Counted from the stretch's first letter, positions 16,294 through 26,636 are shown. The stretch is DNA of 64,000 nt from Polyangiaceae bacterium (GCA_016929495.1 JAFGIS010000093.1:1-64000); one strand, 5' to 3'. Made by a program: numbers and translations. Notes: a model not told the origin generated them from the letters alone.

Positions 16294-18207
16294 CTAGGCG
16301 CCCCCCTCCGCTCGGTAGCCTCCAGCTCGAAGGCCCTCGCCGAGGAGCGGCCAACCTGGCGCGGCTGCACCGAGCAGGCCGGATCTACTTTGCGCCGCTT
16401 GGTGCACGCGGGTGAGCTCTGCGCGGTCGAGCGCCGGCCCACGGGCCTCGGCTCCCAAGATCGCGGCACAGGCGCCTTGACGGGGCAAGGGCCAGCCGGC
16501 TGCATGCCAAACGTCACGCACCACGATGCCCACCTCGTCCGCAGCGACGACCACCACCGCGTCGGCGTCCGCCGAGGCAATCAGATCGTAGCCCACAAGC
16601 AGCGCTTCCAGGGCTGCCGCCGGGCTGGCACCGACCGCGAGTGACGGACCCTTGAACCCAAAGACGATCCCGCACTGGCCCACAGCGAGGTTCGGTGACG
16701 TCGGAGGGAAGCGTCGGGGCTCGGCAGACGCGGCGCCGCGTTGTCGGCGCCGTGCGTCAAAACGTTCGTTGGCCTCGAGAGTCGCCGCAGCAGTCCCGAG
16801 CACGACGCCCGTTCGGTCAGTGCTCAGCGCGATGACGTTGCGCGAGACCGCACTGCCCACGGCGGCAAGAATGAGCCCCGAGGTCGAGTCCACTCGAAGC
16901 AGGTAGCTCCGGTCCGCACCTGGGACGGCTCCGAGCACGAGCTCGGGGTCCGGCGCTTCGCACGGCTCGCCCACGGCGAGCACATGCACCGATCTCGCGG
17001 TTCGAGGCGGCCCGGCAGCGCCCTGGGTCAGAACCAGAGCCGCATTGGCGCCGCCGAACCCCGAGGAAAGCTTCAGACAGCAGCGTGACGCCCCCGACGC
17101 ATTGCGGGACAGCAGGCGCACCGGCAGGAGCGGTTCGACGTTCTCGACACAGGCGCTGGCCGGCAGCAGCGAGCGCCGCATCGCTTCGAGGGCCGCCAAG
17201 CTCTCCAGTGCGCCAGCAGCCCCCATCGTGTGTCCCGCGGCCGCCTTGAAGGGATGAAGCACGGCGGCGCGCCGCTCGTCCCCGAGGATGCTGACCAAGG
17301 CGTGCACTTCGGCGGCGTCGTTGTAGTTCGTCGCTGTACCATGGGCGCTCACCAAGTCGATCGATTGCGGCGGCGCCGCCGCGTCACTCAGCGCGAGCCG
17401 CGCTGCCGCGGCTAGGCCCTGCCCGGTTCGGTCCGGCGCCGTCACGTGCACCGCGTCCGCCGACGCTCCGAAACCCGCGATACGCCCGAGCGGCAGGATG
17501 GGATGCTCGCCCGGACGCGCCAGCGCAACCAACGCGGCTCCCTCCCCGACGGCGAGCCCGTCACGCTCCAGACAGAAGGGACGTGGCTGCGTCCCGGTCG
17601 TCGCGGCCAGCGCTTCGAATCCGGCGGCTATGAACGTGGACAGCGCGTCGTAGCCTCCGGCTATCACGATGTCGGCATGCCCGTGCTCGAGCCAACGACA
17701 CGCGAGGCCCATCGCCAAGGTCGACGACGCGCAAGCTGCAAGAACCTGCACAACTGGGCAAAGCGACAAGTCGCATCGGCTGCGCAGCGCCAGCACCGGC
17801 CCGAAGTAGGGTGAGCTGCAGGCGAGCTCCGGGCTGAGCGCGGCACCGAGGTCACGCAGTTCGAACAGGCGCGTCAGCTCGGGAAGCGCCCCTCCGGACG
17901 TGCCGAGCGCGAGGCCCACGCGTAGCGAGCGCCAGCCGCCCCAGCCTCCGTCCAGAGTCCTCGTGAGCTGGCCGAACGCCTCGTCGAGGAGGATCTGCAC
18001 GGGGTCGCCCACTCGGCTGCCACCGCGCAGATCGCGCGCGCTGAGCGCAGCCGCGCCGACCGGACGACGAAGTCCAGCCTCCCGAAGCCAGGCGAGTGGC
18101 GCGACGGCGCAGGGAGGCCTCTCGCCTACCGCACCGAGCCTGCACGCGTCGGCTCCGATCCCGAGTGCCGAGACCGCACCGGCCGCGACGACGTCGGCGC
18201 CGATCAA
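16294..18207 (-). CDS. Beta-ketoacyl synthase with second, degenerate C-terminal KS-like domain
   Basis: KS motifs LAACASSTLA, SAHGTATNYND, AAAGHTMGAAG; C-terminal half resembles a truncated KS. TTG start overlapping the upstream stop (TTGA, 18204-18207) is proposed. Confidence 0.8.
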   Translation of the reverse strand: MIGADVVAAGAVSALGIGADACRLGAVGERPPCAVAPLAWLREAGLRRPVGAAALSARDLRGGSRVGDPVQILLDEAFGQLTRTLDGGWGGWRSLRVGLALGTSGGALPELTRLFELRDLGAALSPELACSSPYFGPVLALRSRCDLSLCPVVQVLAACASSTLAMGLACRWLEHGHADIVIAGGYDALSTFIAAGFEALAATTGTQPRPFCLERDGLAVGEGAALVALARPGEHPILPLGRIAGFGASADAVHVTAPDRTGQGLAAAARLALSDAAAPPQSIDLVSAHGTATNYNDAAEVHALVSILGDERRAAVLHPFKAAAGHTMGAAGALESLAALEAMRRSLLPASACVENVEPLLPVRLLSRNASGASRCCLKLSSGFGGANAALVLTQGAAGPPRTARSVHVLAVGEPCEAPDPELVLGAVPGADRSYLLRVDSTSGLILAAVGSAVSRNVIALSTDRTGVVLGTAAATLEANERFDARRRQRGAASAEPRRFPPTSPNLAVGQCGIVFGFKGPSLAVGASPAAALEALLVGYDLIASADADAVVVVAADEVGIVVRDVWHAAGWPLPRQGACAAILGAEARGPALDRAELTRVHQAAQSRSGLLGAAAPGWPLLGEGLRAGGYRAEGGA

Positions 18208-20462
18208 CGGCCGCCTCCGCGGACCAAGGAACCCGGTTGCTCGGAACCAGGCGACCGGGCAAACCAGAACCAATGTGTCTGGTCCGTTCCGCACGAGAGC
18301 ACCAACACGTCGTCAGCAGAGCCGCCGGCGACAAGAGCCACGCCGGCCGCGAGTGCGAAGCCGCCTGCCCCCTCGTGAGTGCCCGCGTTCGACTGCACGC
18401 TGCGGCGCTCGATGGATGCCCAAGAGCAGCCACGAAGAAGCCTATCGCAGCGCAGTAGATCACCAGCCACGACCACGAGCGCACGTTCGGGCTTGTCCGG
18501 CGCACCGAGGGCGGTCACGCGCTCCTCGGCTGGTACGCATTGTCCGTAGCGGCGTACCCACGCCATGATCGGTGCGCCGCGCTCAGTAGCGAACTTCGCG
18601 GTTTCGACGAGCAGCCACGCGGCCCCTTCGGCTCGGTGAGATCGCGCTGTACGGGCGTATGGAGGCGACAGGAGCCGGTCGACGAAGTCGTCGTGGAGCT
18701 CCGCACTTCCGCCGATACCCGCTTCGGCGAGCCCCGAGCTCAGCCAGTCGCACGCCGTTGCGACAGCGGCTTCCGCGCTGGTATCGAGCTCGGGCGTGGT
18801 TGCCACGGGTCCAGTGATGCCCAAGTAGATCGAAGCATTGCCCGACGGAGCTGAGGGCAACAGGTGTGGGAATTCGGCGGGGGACGCGAAGGCGGGGCCC
18901 TTGTCCGCAATGCGGGCCAGAAAGTCGAGCGAACGCTGCGCATTTCCGAACGCCGTGCCGACGCACAGACCGACACGTGCAGGCTCGAGCCCACCAGCAT
19001 CCCGCAACAACGACTGTGCCCCCAGTACGACGAGCGCCGTGGTCCGATCGAAACGCCTTGATCGAGTCGGATCCAGCGCACCCACAGGATCGCGTTCTAT
19101 CCTATCGGGCGCGCCGTCCGGCGCGAAGAACACTGGCGCCAACGCGCGGGCTGCCATGGCTCCGCGCTGTGTCCCGTATGGCCCGAAGGTCACGACAGCG
19201 CTCACCGCCAGCGGCTGCCGAATGCGAGCTGCCCGTCGATCCCCGGCGTCCGAACGCTCGAAAGCGAGCACACATCCGGTGCCGCCAAAGCCGAATGAAC
19301 TGGACAGAGCCGCGCGGATGGATGCCCTCTGCCCGATGCCAACCACGTGGCGCATCGGCAGTGCCGGGTCAGCCCGCTCGAGCCCACCGGTCGGCGGCAC
19401 GACCCCCTGCTCCACGGACAACACCGTAATCGCTGCTTCGACGGCACCGGCCGCTCCGAGTGTGTGTCCGAGCTGCCCTTTCGAAGACGATATGTACACT
19501 CGTTCGAGCTCAGCGCCGAACACCTGCTCGAGCGCACGTGCCTCCATCGCGTCGTTGTGAACAGTACCCGTTCCGTGCGCATTCACGTAGTCGACCTGCT
19601 CGGCGCAGAGGCCGGCACTCTGCATGGCGGCACGGAGCAAGCCCGCAGCCGTCGCGCCGGATGGCTCCGGCTGCGTGATGTGATGAGCTTCCGCTGCGGC
19701 TGCCCAGCCGGTGAGCCACGCGAGTACGTTGGCATGACGTTGACGAGCCGAGCTCTCCGGTTCGAGCACGAGGAAACCCGCTCCTTCACCGAGCGTCAGT
19801 CCCGCACGCGCCACGTCGAACGGACGGCACGCTTCGAGCGCGGTCGCCGCGAGCGCGTTGAAGCCGGTCACGGTCAGCAGACACAGCCCGTCCACACCGC
19901 CCACCAGAGCGCGTTCGACGAGCCCGAGTTCGAGCCAAGCGGCACCTTGCGCGATGGCGATGGCGCCGCTCGAGCAGGCGCTGCACAGAGTCGTCGTCCG
20001 AGAGACGCCCGCCACAACTCCTGTGATACGTCGGACCGTTGCGGACAGCGGGAAAGACAGTAGGCGGCGCAGCGCGGCTTCGCTCGCGAGGCCCCGCTGC
20101 ATCGAGCCAAACGCCCCCTCGGCCTCGTACGTGCCCCCAGTCGTGGCGCCGAGCGCAACGCCGAGGTTCCCACAGCCTTCCGGGAACCCCGCTTGCTGCA
20201 TGGCCTCGCGGGCGGCCATGACGCCGAGCGCGTCGCTTCGCGACCAGGCATCGCGCTCGGCGCCGACGGCCACATCCGCCACGGTCAGCCCGGAGACCTC
20301 GGCAACGATGCTGCTCCGCTGTGTCGCCGCGTCGAACAGCGTCACCGGAGCGAAGGCGCGCTCACCGGAAACGAGTCGCGAGAAGGTGGTGTGAGCGTTC
20401 CGGCCGAGCGCCGAGACGAGACCCACGCCTGTCACCGCTATGCGCTGAGGACCGACGCTCAT
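18204..20462 (-). CDS. Beta-ketoacyl synthase with C-terminal KS-like (chain-length-factor-like) domain
   Basis: KS motifs TLCSACSSGAIAIA, VNAHGTGTVHND, SSKGQLGHTLGAAGAVEA, SSFGFGGTG; residual KS-like C-terminal half (ARVGLCVGTAFGNAQRSLDFL). Confidence 0.85.
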   Translation of the reverse strand: MSVGPQRIAVTGVGLVSALGRNAHTTFSRLVSGERAFAPVTLFDAATQRSSIVAEVSGLTVADVAVGAERDAWSRSDALGVMAAREAMQQAGFPEGCGNLGVALGATTGGTYEAEGAFGSMQRGLASEAALRRLLSFPLSATVRRITGVVAGVSRTTTLCSACSSGAIAIAQGAAWLELGLVERALVGGVDGLCLLTVTGFNALAATALEACRPFDVARAGLTLGEGAGFLVLEPESSARQRHANVLAWLTGWAAAAEAHHITQPEPSGATAAGLLRAAMQSAGLCAEQVDYVNAHGTGTVHNDAMEARALEQVFGAELERVYISSSKGQLGHTLGAAGAVEAAITVLSVEQGVVPPTGGLERADPALPMRHVVGIGQRASIRAALSSSFGFGGTGCVLAFERSDAGDRRAARIRQPLAVSAVVTFGPYGTQRGAMAARALAPVFFAPDGAPDRIERDPVGALDPTRSRRFDRTTALVVLGAQSLLRDAGGLEPARVGLCVGTAFGNAQRSLDFLARIADKGPAFASPAEFPHLLPSAPSGNASIYLGITGPVATTPELDTSAEAAVATACDWLSSGLAEAGIGGSAELHDDFVDRLLSPPYARTARSHRAEGAAWLLVETAKFATERGAPIMAWVRRYGQCVPAEERVTALGAPDKPERALVVVAGDLLRCDRLLRGCSWASIERRSVQSNAGTHEGAGGFALAAGVALVAGGSADDVLVLSCGTDQTHWFWFARSPGSEQPGSLVRGGGR

Positions 20463-20725
20463 CCGGGGGGCTGGCTCTTGGCGACGAAATCGGCGATGGC
20501 GGCGGCAGAAGCGAAGATCGCCTTGGCTTGCTCCCCTTCGGGTACTCTCACGCCAAAACGCTCCTCCACGGCCATGGCCAGTTGCAGGGCATCGAGCGAA
20601 TCGAGACCGAGCCGACCGCCGAAGAGCGGCTCGTCATCCAGGATATCGTGCTCGCTGCGGTCTCGCACGTCGAGTTCCGAGATGATGAGCCGCTTGACGC
20701 ACAGTAGTAGATCCGCTCGATCCAT
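20459..20725 (-). CDS. Acyl carrier protein
   Basis: LFGGRLGLDSLDALQLAMAVEERFGVRVPEGE with phosphopantetheine Ser in GLDSLD; ATGA-type overlap with the KS gene. Confidence 0.9.
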   Translation of the reverse strand: MDRADLLLCVKRLIISELDVRDRSEHDILDDEPLFGGRLGLDSLDALQLAMAVEERFGVRVPEGEQAKAIFASAAAIADFVAKSQPPG

Positions 20726-20791
20726 GCCGTGACCCGTATGAGGCGAGCATAGACGCTCCGTTCGGATAGTCCAGCCCAGGCGAGCCGTCCG

Positions 20792-20824
20792 GTCTCCGTG
20801 GTTCGCCGCAGAGCTCGTCGGCCT
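20792..20824 (-). repeat. Short dispersed intergenic repeat (aggccGTCGAGCTCTGCGGCGAAtCACGGAGAC family), copy 1
   Basis: Matches 52132-52168 with 2 mismatches over about 33 nt, and is related to 27481-27524. Confidence 0.6.
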
Positions 20825-20999
20825 CGGCATGGGCGACGCCTCCGGGTTCTGCGTTGAACGCGCCCGGTCTGAACCGAGTGATGTGTTCGGTGCCCTGTCT
20901 TGTAGATGGTCCTCCCGTGGCCACGCGCGGCAGATCCCGCGAAACCGCAGGCGGCCGGATGTGTTCGCGCGTCGTGTGTCGCTCGGCCGTCCGCACAAC

Positions 21000-22016
21000 T
21001 CACCGCAGCGCGGAGCGCAGGATCGCAGCGACGATATCCGAATCGGTCACGCCGTCGGCCTCCGCTCTGTAGCTGAGGACCAGCCTGTGCCGCAGCGCTG
21101 GCAGCAGCAATGACTGGACGTCGTCCACGTCGGCAGCTGGCTGCCCGCGCGCCGCCGCCTTGGCTTTCGCGGCGAGAACAAGCGCCTGGCTGCCCCGGGG
21201 GCCAGCACCGAAACGCACGTACTGGTTGACCTCCCGCGGCGCGTCGGAGCTTCTGGGGCGAGACAGCCGAGCGCAGCGAACCGCGATTTGCACCGCCTCG
21301 TCCGTGACGGGAATGCGCGGTACCAGAGCGCCGAAGGCTCTAATGTCTTCGACGCCGACCACCGGATCGATGGGGGCGGGCGGCCCGGACGTGGTTTGAC
21401 GCGCGATCTGGCACTCTTCAGCATGCGAGGGGTACTGCACGTGCACCTCGAGCAAGAACCGGTCGAGTTGAGCCTCGGGGAGGGGATACGTTCCCTCCTG
21501 CTCGATGGGGTTTCGCGTCGCGAAGACCTGAAACGGGTCAGGAAGCTCGTGAGTCGAGCCTCCGATCGTAACCTGATGCTCCTGCATGGCCTGCAGCAGC
21601 GCAGCTTGTGTCTTCGGAGGCGTGCGGTTGATCTCGTCGGCCAGTACCAGGTTCTTGAAGATCGGGCCCTGCATGAAACACAGTTCCCTCTTCACGTGGC
21701 CCTCGGACTCGGACTCGCGAAGGAAATCGGTGCCGGTGATATCGGCAGGCAACAAGTCCGGCGTGAACTGCACTCGTCCAAACGACAAGCCCAATGATCG
21801 GGCGACGCTGCCGACCAGCAGCGTCTTGGCAAGGCCTGGAACCCCGACGAGCAGCGCATTGCCCCGCGCGAGCAGCGTGATCAGCATGAACTCGACCACC
21901 CCCTCCTGACCGACCACGACGCGCGAGATCTGGCTTCTCAGCCGAACACACGCGTCACGGCACCGTTCGAGCAGTTGCATCTCTGAGTCGGCGGGGGACT
22001 CGTCCGGGTAGGTCAT
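21000..22016 (-). CDS. MoxR-family AAA+ ATPase
   Basis: ALLVGVPGLAKTLL (Walker A), LVLADEINRTPPKTQAALLQAMQEHQVTIGG, ATRNPIEQEGTYPLPEAQLDRF. Confidence 0.93.
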   Translation of the reverse strand: MTYPDESPADSEMQLLERCRDACVRLRSQISRVVVGQEGVVEFMLITLLARGNALLVGVPGLAKTLLVGSVARSLGLSFGRVQFTPDLLPADITGTDFLRESESEGHVKRELCFMQGPIFKNLVLADEINRTPPKTQAALLQAMQEHQVTIGGSTHELPDPFQVFATRNPIEQEGTYPLPEAQLDRFLLEVHVQYPSHAEECQIARQTTSGPPAPIDPVVGVEDIRAFGALVPRIPVTDEAVQIAVRCARLSRPRSSDAPREVNQYVRFGAGPRGSQALVLAAKAKAAARGQPAADVDDVQSLLLPALRHRLVLSYRAEADGVTDSDIVAAILRSALR

Positions 22017-22134
22017 CGCTCCATCCGAGGGGCCGCAGCTTAGCACTGCGTGCAGGCTGCTGGTGACCGAACAGCCGGTACACCCTCTCGCTCACATTGC
22101 ACACATCGCTCAAGACGCGTAAGCGCGGCGCAGC

Positions 22135-22335
22135 ATGAACGCGCACGATTCGGAGACCGGCGGCGCCCCGCGGGGGCTTCCAACTGCGACGGTCCTGGTC
22201 GAGCGACCTCCGCCAGGCCTGGCACGAGGCAGCTACGCATGGCCGCCCTGGGCCATCGCGCTCACCGGCGGGGCCATCGCGCTCGTGGGCGCCGCTCTGT
22301 TCTTGTGGCGGCTGACCCGACGCTGCAGACGCTAG
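22135..22335 (+). CDS. Small single-pass membrane protein (putative)
   Basis: 66-aa ORF with WAIALTGGAIALVGAALFLW hydrophobic segment followed by RLTRRCRR; free-standing between moxR and the LRR gene. Confidence 0.35.
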   Translation: MNAHDSETGGAPRGLPTATVLVERPPPGLARGSYAWPPWAIALTGGAIALVGAALFLWRLTRRCRR

Positions 22336-22378
22336 CTCGATCCGATAGTGTGCACCTCGACCGAGTGAGAAGAGTAGC

Positions 22379-23398
22379 ATGCGCAATCGATCGTCCTCCC
22401 TGGCGACGCAACCGCTCTGGAGCCGATGGGTGCAGACAGCCAGGCCGTTCCCTCTTCGTCGCGCTGGGGCGTTTGCGTGCGCCACAGCGTTGTGCGTGCT
22501 CGCTCCAGCTTGCGGCAGCTCGACGCGATCGAGCACCCGCCCATCCCACACGAGGGTCGACCCGAGCAGGCCGGCGAATGCAGAGCGAATCTTGACGTTC
22601 AGCGACGCCGAGTCGCCCGAACAGATCGCGAACCGTCTCACGGCGGACACGCTGCGCGGCGTCACCGGTCTCGACCTGCACGGTCGCGGATGGGACGCCA
22701 GGCTCGGGGAAGTGCTCGGCAAGTCCAGCGCTCTCGCCAAGCTGACGTCGCTCGACGTCAGTGACAACATGCTCGGCCCCGAAGGTCTTCGGGCCTTGCT
22801 CGAGTCAGAGTACCTCGGAGAGATCCGCCGGCTCGACCTGAGCGGCAACGACATCGAGGACGACGGCGCAGAGGCACTCGCGAACTCGACGCGATGGGTC
22901 CGTCTCGAGGTGCTGGAGCTGGGCAGCAATGGCATCACGGCCACTGGACTGGCACGCCTGACGCGCTCACCCATTGTCGCCAACGTAACGTCGCTCGATC
23001 TGACCATGAACCCCATCGGGCCCGCCGGTGCACGACTTCTCGCCGACTCAGCGGAGCTGTCCCACCTACAGAAGCTCTTCTTGCTCGGGTGCGGGATCTG
23101 CGCGCAAGGAGCGAGCGCACTCGGACAGTCGAGGCATCTGTCGGCGCTCAGGACACTGGGACTGGCCGGCAATGCCATCGGGGACGACGGCGTCGTCGCG
23201 CTGGCCGGCTCGACATCACTGCGCCGCCTTCGGACGCTCGATCTGAGCGCCAATCGGATCGGAAGTGTCGGTGCGCAGGCCTTGGCGAGGCCAGGACGGC
23301 TGGCGGCGCTCCAATCGCTCGAGATGTTCGGCAACCCCCTGGATGCGAAAGCACAAGCTGCGCTCGGCCGCCGCTTCGGCAGCCGGGTGAAGTTCTGA
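22379..23398 (+). CDS. Leucine-rich-repeat (RNI-like) lipoprotein
   Basis: Lipobox LCVLAPACGSS; repeated LTSLDVSDNMLGPEGLRAL / IRRLDLSGNDIEDDGAEAL / LEVLELGSNGITATGLARL units. Confidence 0.85.
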   Translation: MRNRSSSLATQPLWSRWVQTARPFPLRRAGAFACATALCVLAPACGSSTRSSTRPSHTRVDPSRPANAERILTFSDAESPEQIANRLTADTLRGVTGLDLHGRGWDARLGEVLGKSSALAKLTSLDVSDNMLGPEGLRALLESEYLGEIRRLDLSGNDIEDDGAEALANSTRWVRLEVLELGSNGITATGLARLTRSPIVANVTSLDLTMNPIGPAGARLLADSAELSHLQKLFLLGCGICAQGASALGQSRHLSALRTLGLAGNAIGDDGVVALAGSTSLRRLRTLDLSANRIGSVGAQALARPGRLAALQSLEMFGNPLDAKAQAALGRRFGSRVKF

Positions 23399-23400
23399 AT

Positions 23401-23625
23401 CTAGCGGGGCTCCGCCCCAGCCCGACAAGGCATGCTGCGAACTAGCTGGTGGGCTATGTCGACCTGAGGCGCCGGAGCCCCGCGTCGACAGTCGAGAGCC
23501 TTGAGTCGACAGCAGGGCATCCGGCCCAGTCCCACTCTGGACTGTCGACTCTCGACTGTGGACCAGGGGCATCAGATCCGTAACTCGACTCAAGTTGAAC
23601 GACTTTCGCGCTACGGGGAGGCTAG
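23401..23625. repeat. ~225-bp dispersed repeat, copy 1, bounded by CTAG at both ends
   Basis: Highly similar to 33808-34027; terminal CTAG 23401-23404 and 23622-23625 (the latter overlaps the rluD stop codon). Confidence 0.85.
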
Positions 23626-24578
23626 AGCTCTCCGCGCATTCGGCTCAACGCTCGCCGCATGTCCTCGGGCATGGGCGATTCGAGGCGCAGGCGCTCGGCC
23701 GTGATCGGATGCACGAAGCCGAGACGCGCCGCATGCAACGCCTGCCGGCCGAGCTCCTTCGCTATCGTGTCGATCGGCTCGCCATACGATCGGCCGCCGT
23801 ACAGCGGATCTCCGAGTACCGGCGCTCCGACCTGCTCGGCCATGTGCACCCGGATCTGGTGCGTCCGTCCCGTCTCGAGACGACACTCGACGAGGGCCGC
23901 CGAGCCGCCAGCGAGCCGCTCGCGGACGAGCACGGCTGTCCTCGCAGATCGACCCGACTGAACCCGACTCGTGAAGCGCAGCCGGGATTGAGGGTGCCGG
24001 CCATACAGCGACTCGATCATGCCGCTTTCTGGCACGCCGACGACGATGGCACAGTACACTCGTTCTACGGAGCGCGCCTGGATCTGCCGCTTGAGTGCTT
24101 CGCGCGTTGGCTCGTCCTTGGCCACGACGAGCAGGCCGCTGGTGTCGCGGTCCAGCCGATGAACCACGCCGGGACGCAGAGCCCCCACGGGATCGCGCGG
24201 GTCTGCCGGCGGGCTCGCGAATCCAGGCCTGGCCAATAGACCATTGACGAGGGTGCCGGTCCAGTGCCCACGTGCGGGGTGCACCACCAGCCCGGCAGGC
24301 TTGTCCACCACGATGAGGTGCTCGTCTTCGTAGACGACGCCGAATGCCACCGACGGGTCTGGCTCCGCGTTCGTCGACGGCCGGGGACCTGGCTCGACGT
24401 CGATTCGCATACCCGGTCCTACGACGTCACGCTGCTTGCACCGCTTTCCGTCGAGCAGCACGCGACCATCGCCGATCCAGCGCTGGACCGTCGCCCGCGA
24501 GACATCGCCGAGCAAATCCGCTACGATCCGGTCGATCCGCTCTTTCGTCTGCTCTGGCGGGAGCACGAACGTGTATGG
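23622..24578 (-). CDS. Pseudouridine synthase, RluA/RluD family
   Basis: VVHRLDRDTSGLLVVAKDEPTREALKRQIQ; S4-like N-terminus ATVQRWIGDGRVLLDGK; HQIRVHMAEQVGAPVLGDPLYGG. Confidence 0.93.
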   Translation of the reverse strand, partial: PYTFVLPPEQTKERIDRIVADLLGDVSRATVQRWIGDGRVLLDGKRCKQRDVVGPGMRIDVEPGPRPSTNAEPDPSVAFGVVYEDEHLIVVDKPAGLVVHPARGHWTGTLVNGLLARPGFASPPADPRDPVGALRPGVVHRLDRDTSGLLVVAKDEPTREALKRQIQARSVERVYCAIVVGVPESGMIESLYGRHPQSRLRFTSRVQSGRSARTAVLVRERLAGGSAALVECRLETGRTHQIRVHMAEQVGAPVLGDPLYGGRSYGEPIDTIAKELGRQALHAARLGFVHPITAERLRLESPMPEDMRRALSRMRGEL

Positions 24579-24594
24579 CATCCCGCCGAGGAAC

Positions 24595-24858
24595 CTACCA
24601 GATGCAGCTCCTGATGTGGCCCTTGGACTTGACGAGGATGTCAACGAGCGCGCGGTCGTAGTAGTTCTTCTGGTACAGGTTCGGGGCGACCCTGCTCTTG
24701 TACAGGGCCCGGCCTTCCTCGATCTCCTCGCTCATCTCCTCGAACAGGCTGTCGTTCTCGATGCCTCGGACGATCTTTTCCTCGTTGTAGAGCGAAAGGT
24801 CGCTGGCGATTGCACGGGCCAGACGGCGAGCAGCCTCTTCGGTTTGGATGAGGGGCAT
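24595..24858 (-). CDS. Small conserved hypothetical protein
   Basis: MPLIQTEEAARRLARAIASDLSLYNEEKIVRGIENDSLFEEMSEEIEEGRALYKSRVAP...; upstream of rluD on the same strand. Confidence 0.6.
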   Translation of the reverse strand: MPLIQTEEAARRLARAIASDLSLYNEEKIVRGIENDSLFEEMSEEIEEGRALYKSRVAPNLYQKNYYDRALVDILVKSKGHIRSCIW

Positions 24859-24929
24859 GAGCGTCTCCTTGGAGAACAAGAGTATCCCCCGCCGCCGCCT
24901 CGGCTGTCAAAAGCGCGTCGTGTGACTCA

Positions 24930-26636
24930 TCAAACGGACGCGAGGCCCTGTCGTCTGGGAAGCACATCAATCGCGCAGCCGGCAACGGCGGCCATCAGAG
25001 GGAAGCACACCATCGCGTACCGCGCCGCTCCGAAGAACAGGGCGTGCGTCGCGAGCGTCACGGCTACCAGCGCGGCGAGTGCCGCTGCAGCGCGGTGGGT
25101 GCGCAGCATCCGGCCCAGAAGCAACGCCTGCATGACGAGTGCCAGGTAAGCGCACCAGGCCCATGGGCCGGTCAGCACCAGTTCACCCGCGCGCCCCAGT
25201 GCATGCAGCCCTCCCTGATGGACCTGCCAGGCGAGCCAGAACGTCGCGGGAACGATGGCGACGGCAAGAATCAACAGCAGCGCCGAGATTGCGAGGGCGA
25301 CGGCGCGGGTTCGAGCGCCGGGCCGAATCGTCGACGCCGTTCGACTCAGCACGACGGTGCCCAAGAGGCCGACGGCCAGCACGACACCGGCTGCCCCCAG
25401 AGCGAGCAGCGCTCCAGTCCACCCCAGCGCGCGGCGCGCACGAATCGAGGGGCCGGGCCAACAGGCCAAGGCTATGAGGCACAGCAGCACAAGCACGCGC
25501 TGCCAGACGACCTCTGCCGCACCAAGCACCTGGCGCTCCACCTCTGTGAATTCGCGCGGGTTGGATTCGTTCAAGTACCACCCGGGTGCTCCCACCTCGT
25601 CGAAGGTAGCCCGCAGCTTGGCTGGGACGAGCGATAGCCAGCGTATGGGCTGCTGACGGATCCGGGCCAGCCCCGCGGCTGCAAAGCAGGCGTCCTTGTC
25701 CGCCTCACCGAAGACCTGCCGGCATGCTTCGGGGATCCCGAGCTTCTCCAACGCGGCCCAGGAGCCTCTGGCCCGCTCATGGGAGCCAATGAGCAGGTTC
25801 CAGCCCCCGTTGGCGCTCACGAACACGCAACGCCCCATCCTCGCGCAATTGCGCGCAGTCCACGGCAGGCATGTAACAACGGAAAGCACGGTCACCGCGA
25901 TCGACGTGGCCACGATCTTGAACGCAAGCCGCCGACCGGTCTGATTGCTCCACCAGCCGGCGAGGGCTCCGAACAGCGGAGCGACGAGGAGCAGCTGCGG
26001 TCGGACCAGGGTCGCGACTCCCATCAGCAGTCCGAAGACAGCGACGCGAACGGCCATGCGTTTGCCGGCGCCGGTACGGTGGCGCACGGCCAGCCACGCG
26101 CACACGGTCACGAGAGTCGCCGCCGCCCCCTCGGTCATCAGCGCGGCCGTGTACGCGACCAGCGTCGGGTGCAGAGCCACAAGCAGGCCCGCTGCAAGAG
26201 CCGCTCCGCGGGACTCGGTCAAGGCCACGATTCGATGAACCGCGTACACGGCAAGCGCGCCGACCGTGGCATTGAGTATGAATGCGGCCACCAAGCGCGG
26301 GCCGACCAACGCGTAGAGCGCGCCGAGCCCCGCGGGGTATCCGATCGGGTAGTGCGCCGCGTAGGTGACGGCGCCGTTCGGCCAAGCCCAAGTGTAGCCC
26401 AGTCCTCGCGCGATCCGTGCGGCCACGACCTGGTAGAATGTTCCGTCGCCAGCCGGTGGAAACCTGCCGCTGGCCCAGCCCACCACCACAAGGCGCAGAG
26501 CAAGGCCGATCCCGGTTACGACGAGCGCATCGCCTCTCCAGCGCGTCGAGGGCTCCGTCACCCCACCTGCAGAGGCTTTCCGAAGGCTGGAAGGCTCCTC
26601 ACCATCGTGTTTTGCCGGGTCGACCGTGTCGGTCAC
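24930..26636 (-). CDS. Multi-pass membrane glycosyltransferase-like protein (GT39/ArnT-like)
   Basis: Multiple TM segments, PAGDGTFYQVVAARIARGLGY...YPIGYPAGLG; GTG start overlapping the maf stop (GTGA) proposed. Confidence 0.7.
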   Translation of the reverse strand: MTDTVDPAKHDGEEPSSLRKASAGGVTEPSTRWRGDALVVTGIGLALRLVVVGWASGRFPPAGDGTFYQVVAARIARGLGYTWAWPNGAVTYAAHYPIGYPAGLGALYALVGPRLVAAFILNATVGALAVYAVHRIVALTESRGAALAAGLLVALHPTLVAYTAALMTEGAAATLVTVCAWLAVRHRTGAGKRMAVRVAVFGLLMGVATLVRPQLLLVAPLFGALAGWWSNQTGRRLAFKIVATSIAVTVLSVVTCLPWTARNCARMGRCVFVSANGGWNLLIGSHERARGSWAALEKLGIPEACRQVFGEADKDACFAAAGLARIRQQPIRWLSLVPAKLRATFDEVGAPGWYLNESNPREFTEVERQVLGAAEVVWQRVLVLLCLIALACWPGPSIRARRALGWTGALLALGAAGVVLAVGLLGTVVLSRTASTIRPGARTRAVALAISALLLILAVAIVPATFWLAWQVHQGGLHALGRAGELVLTGPWAWCAYLALVMQALLLGRMLRTHRAAAALAALVAVTLATHALFFGAARYAMVCFPLMAAVAGCAIDVLPRRQGLASV

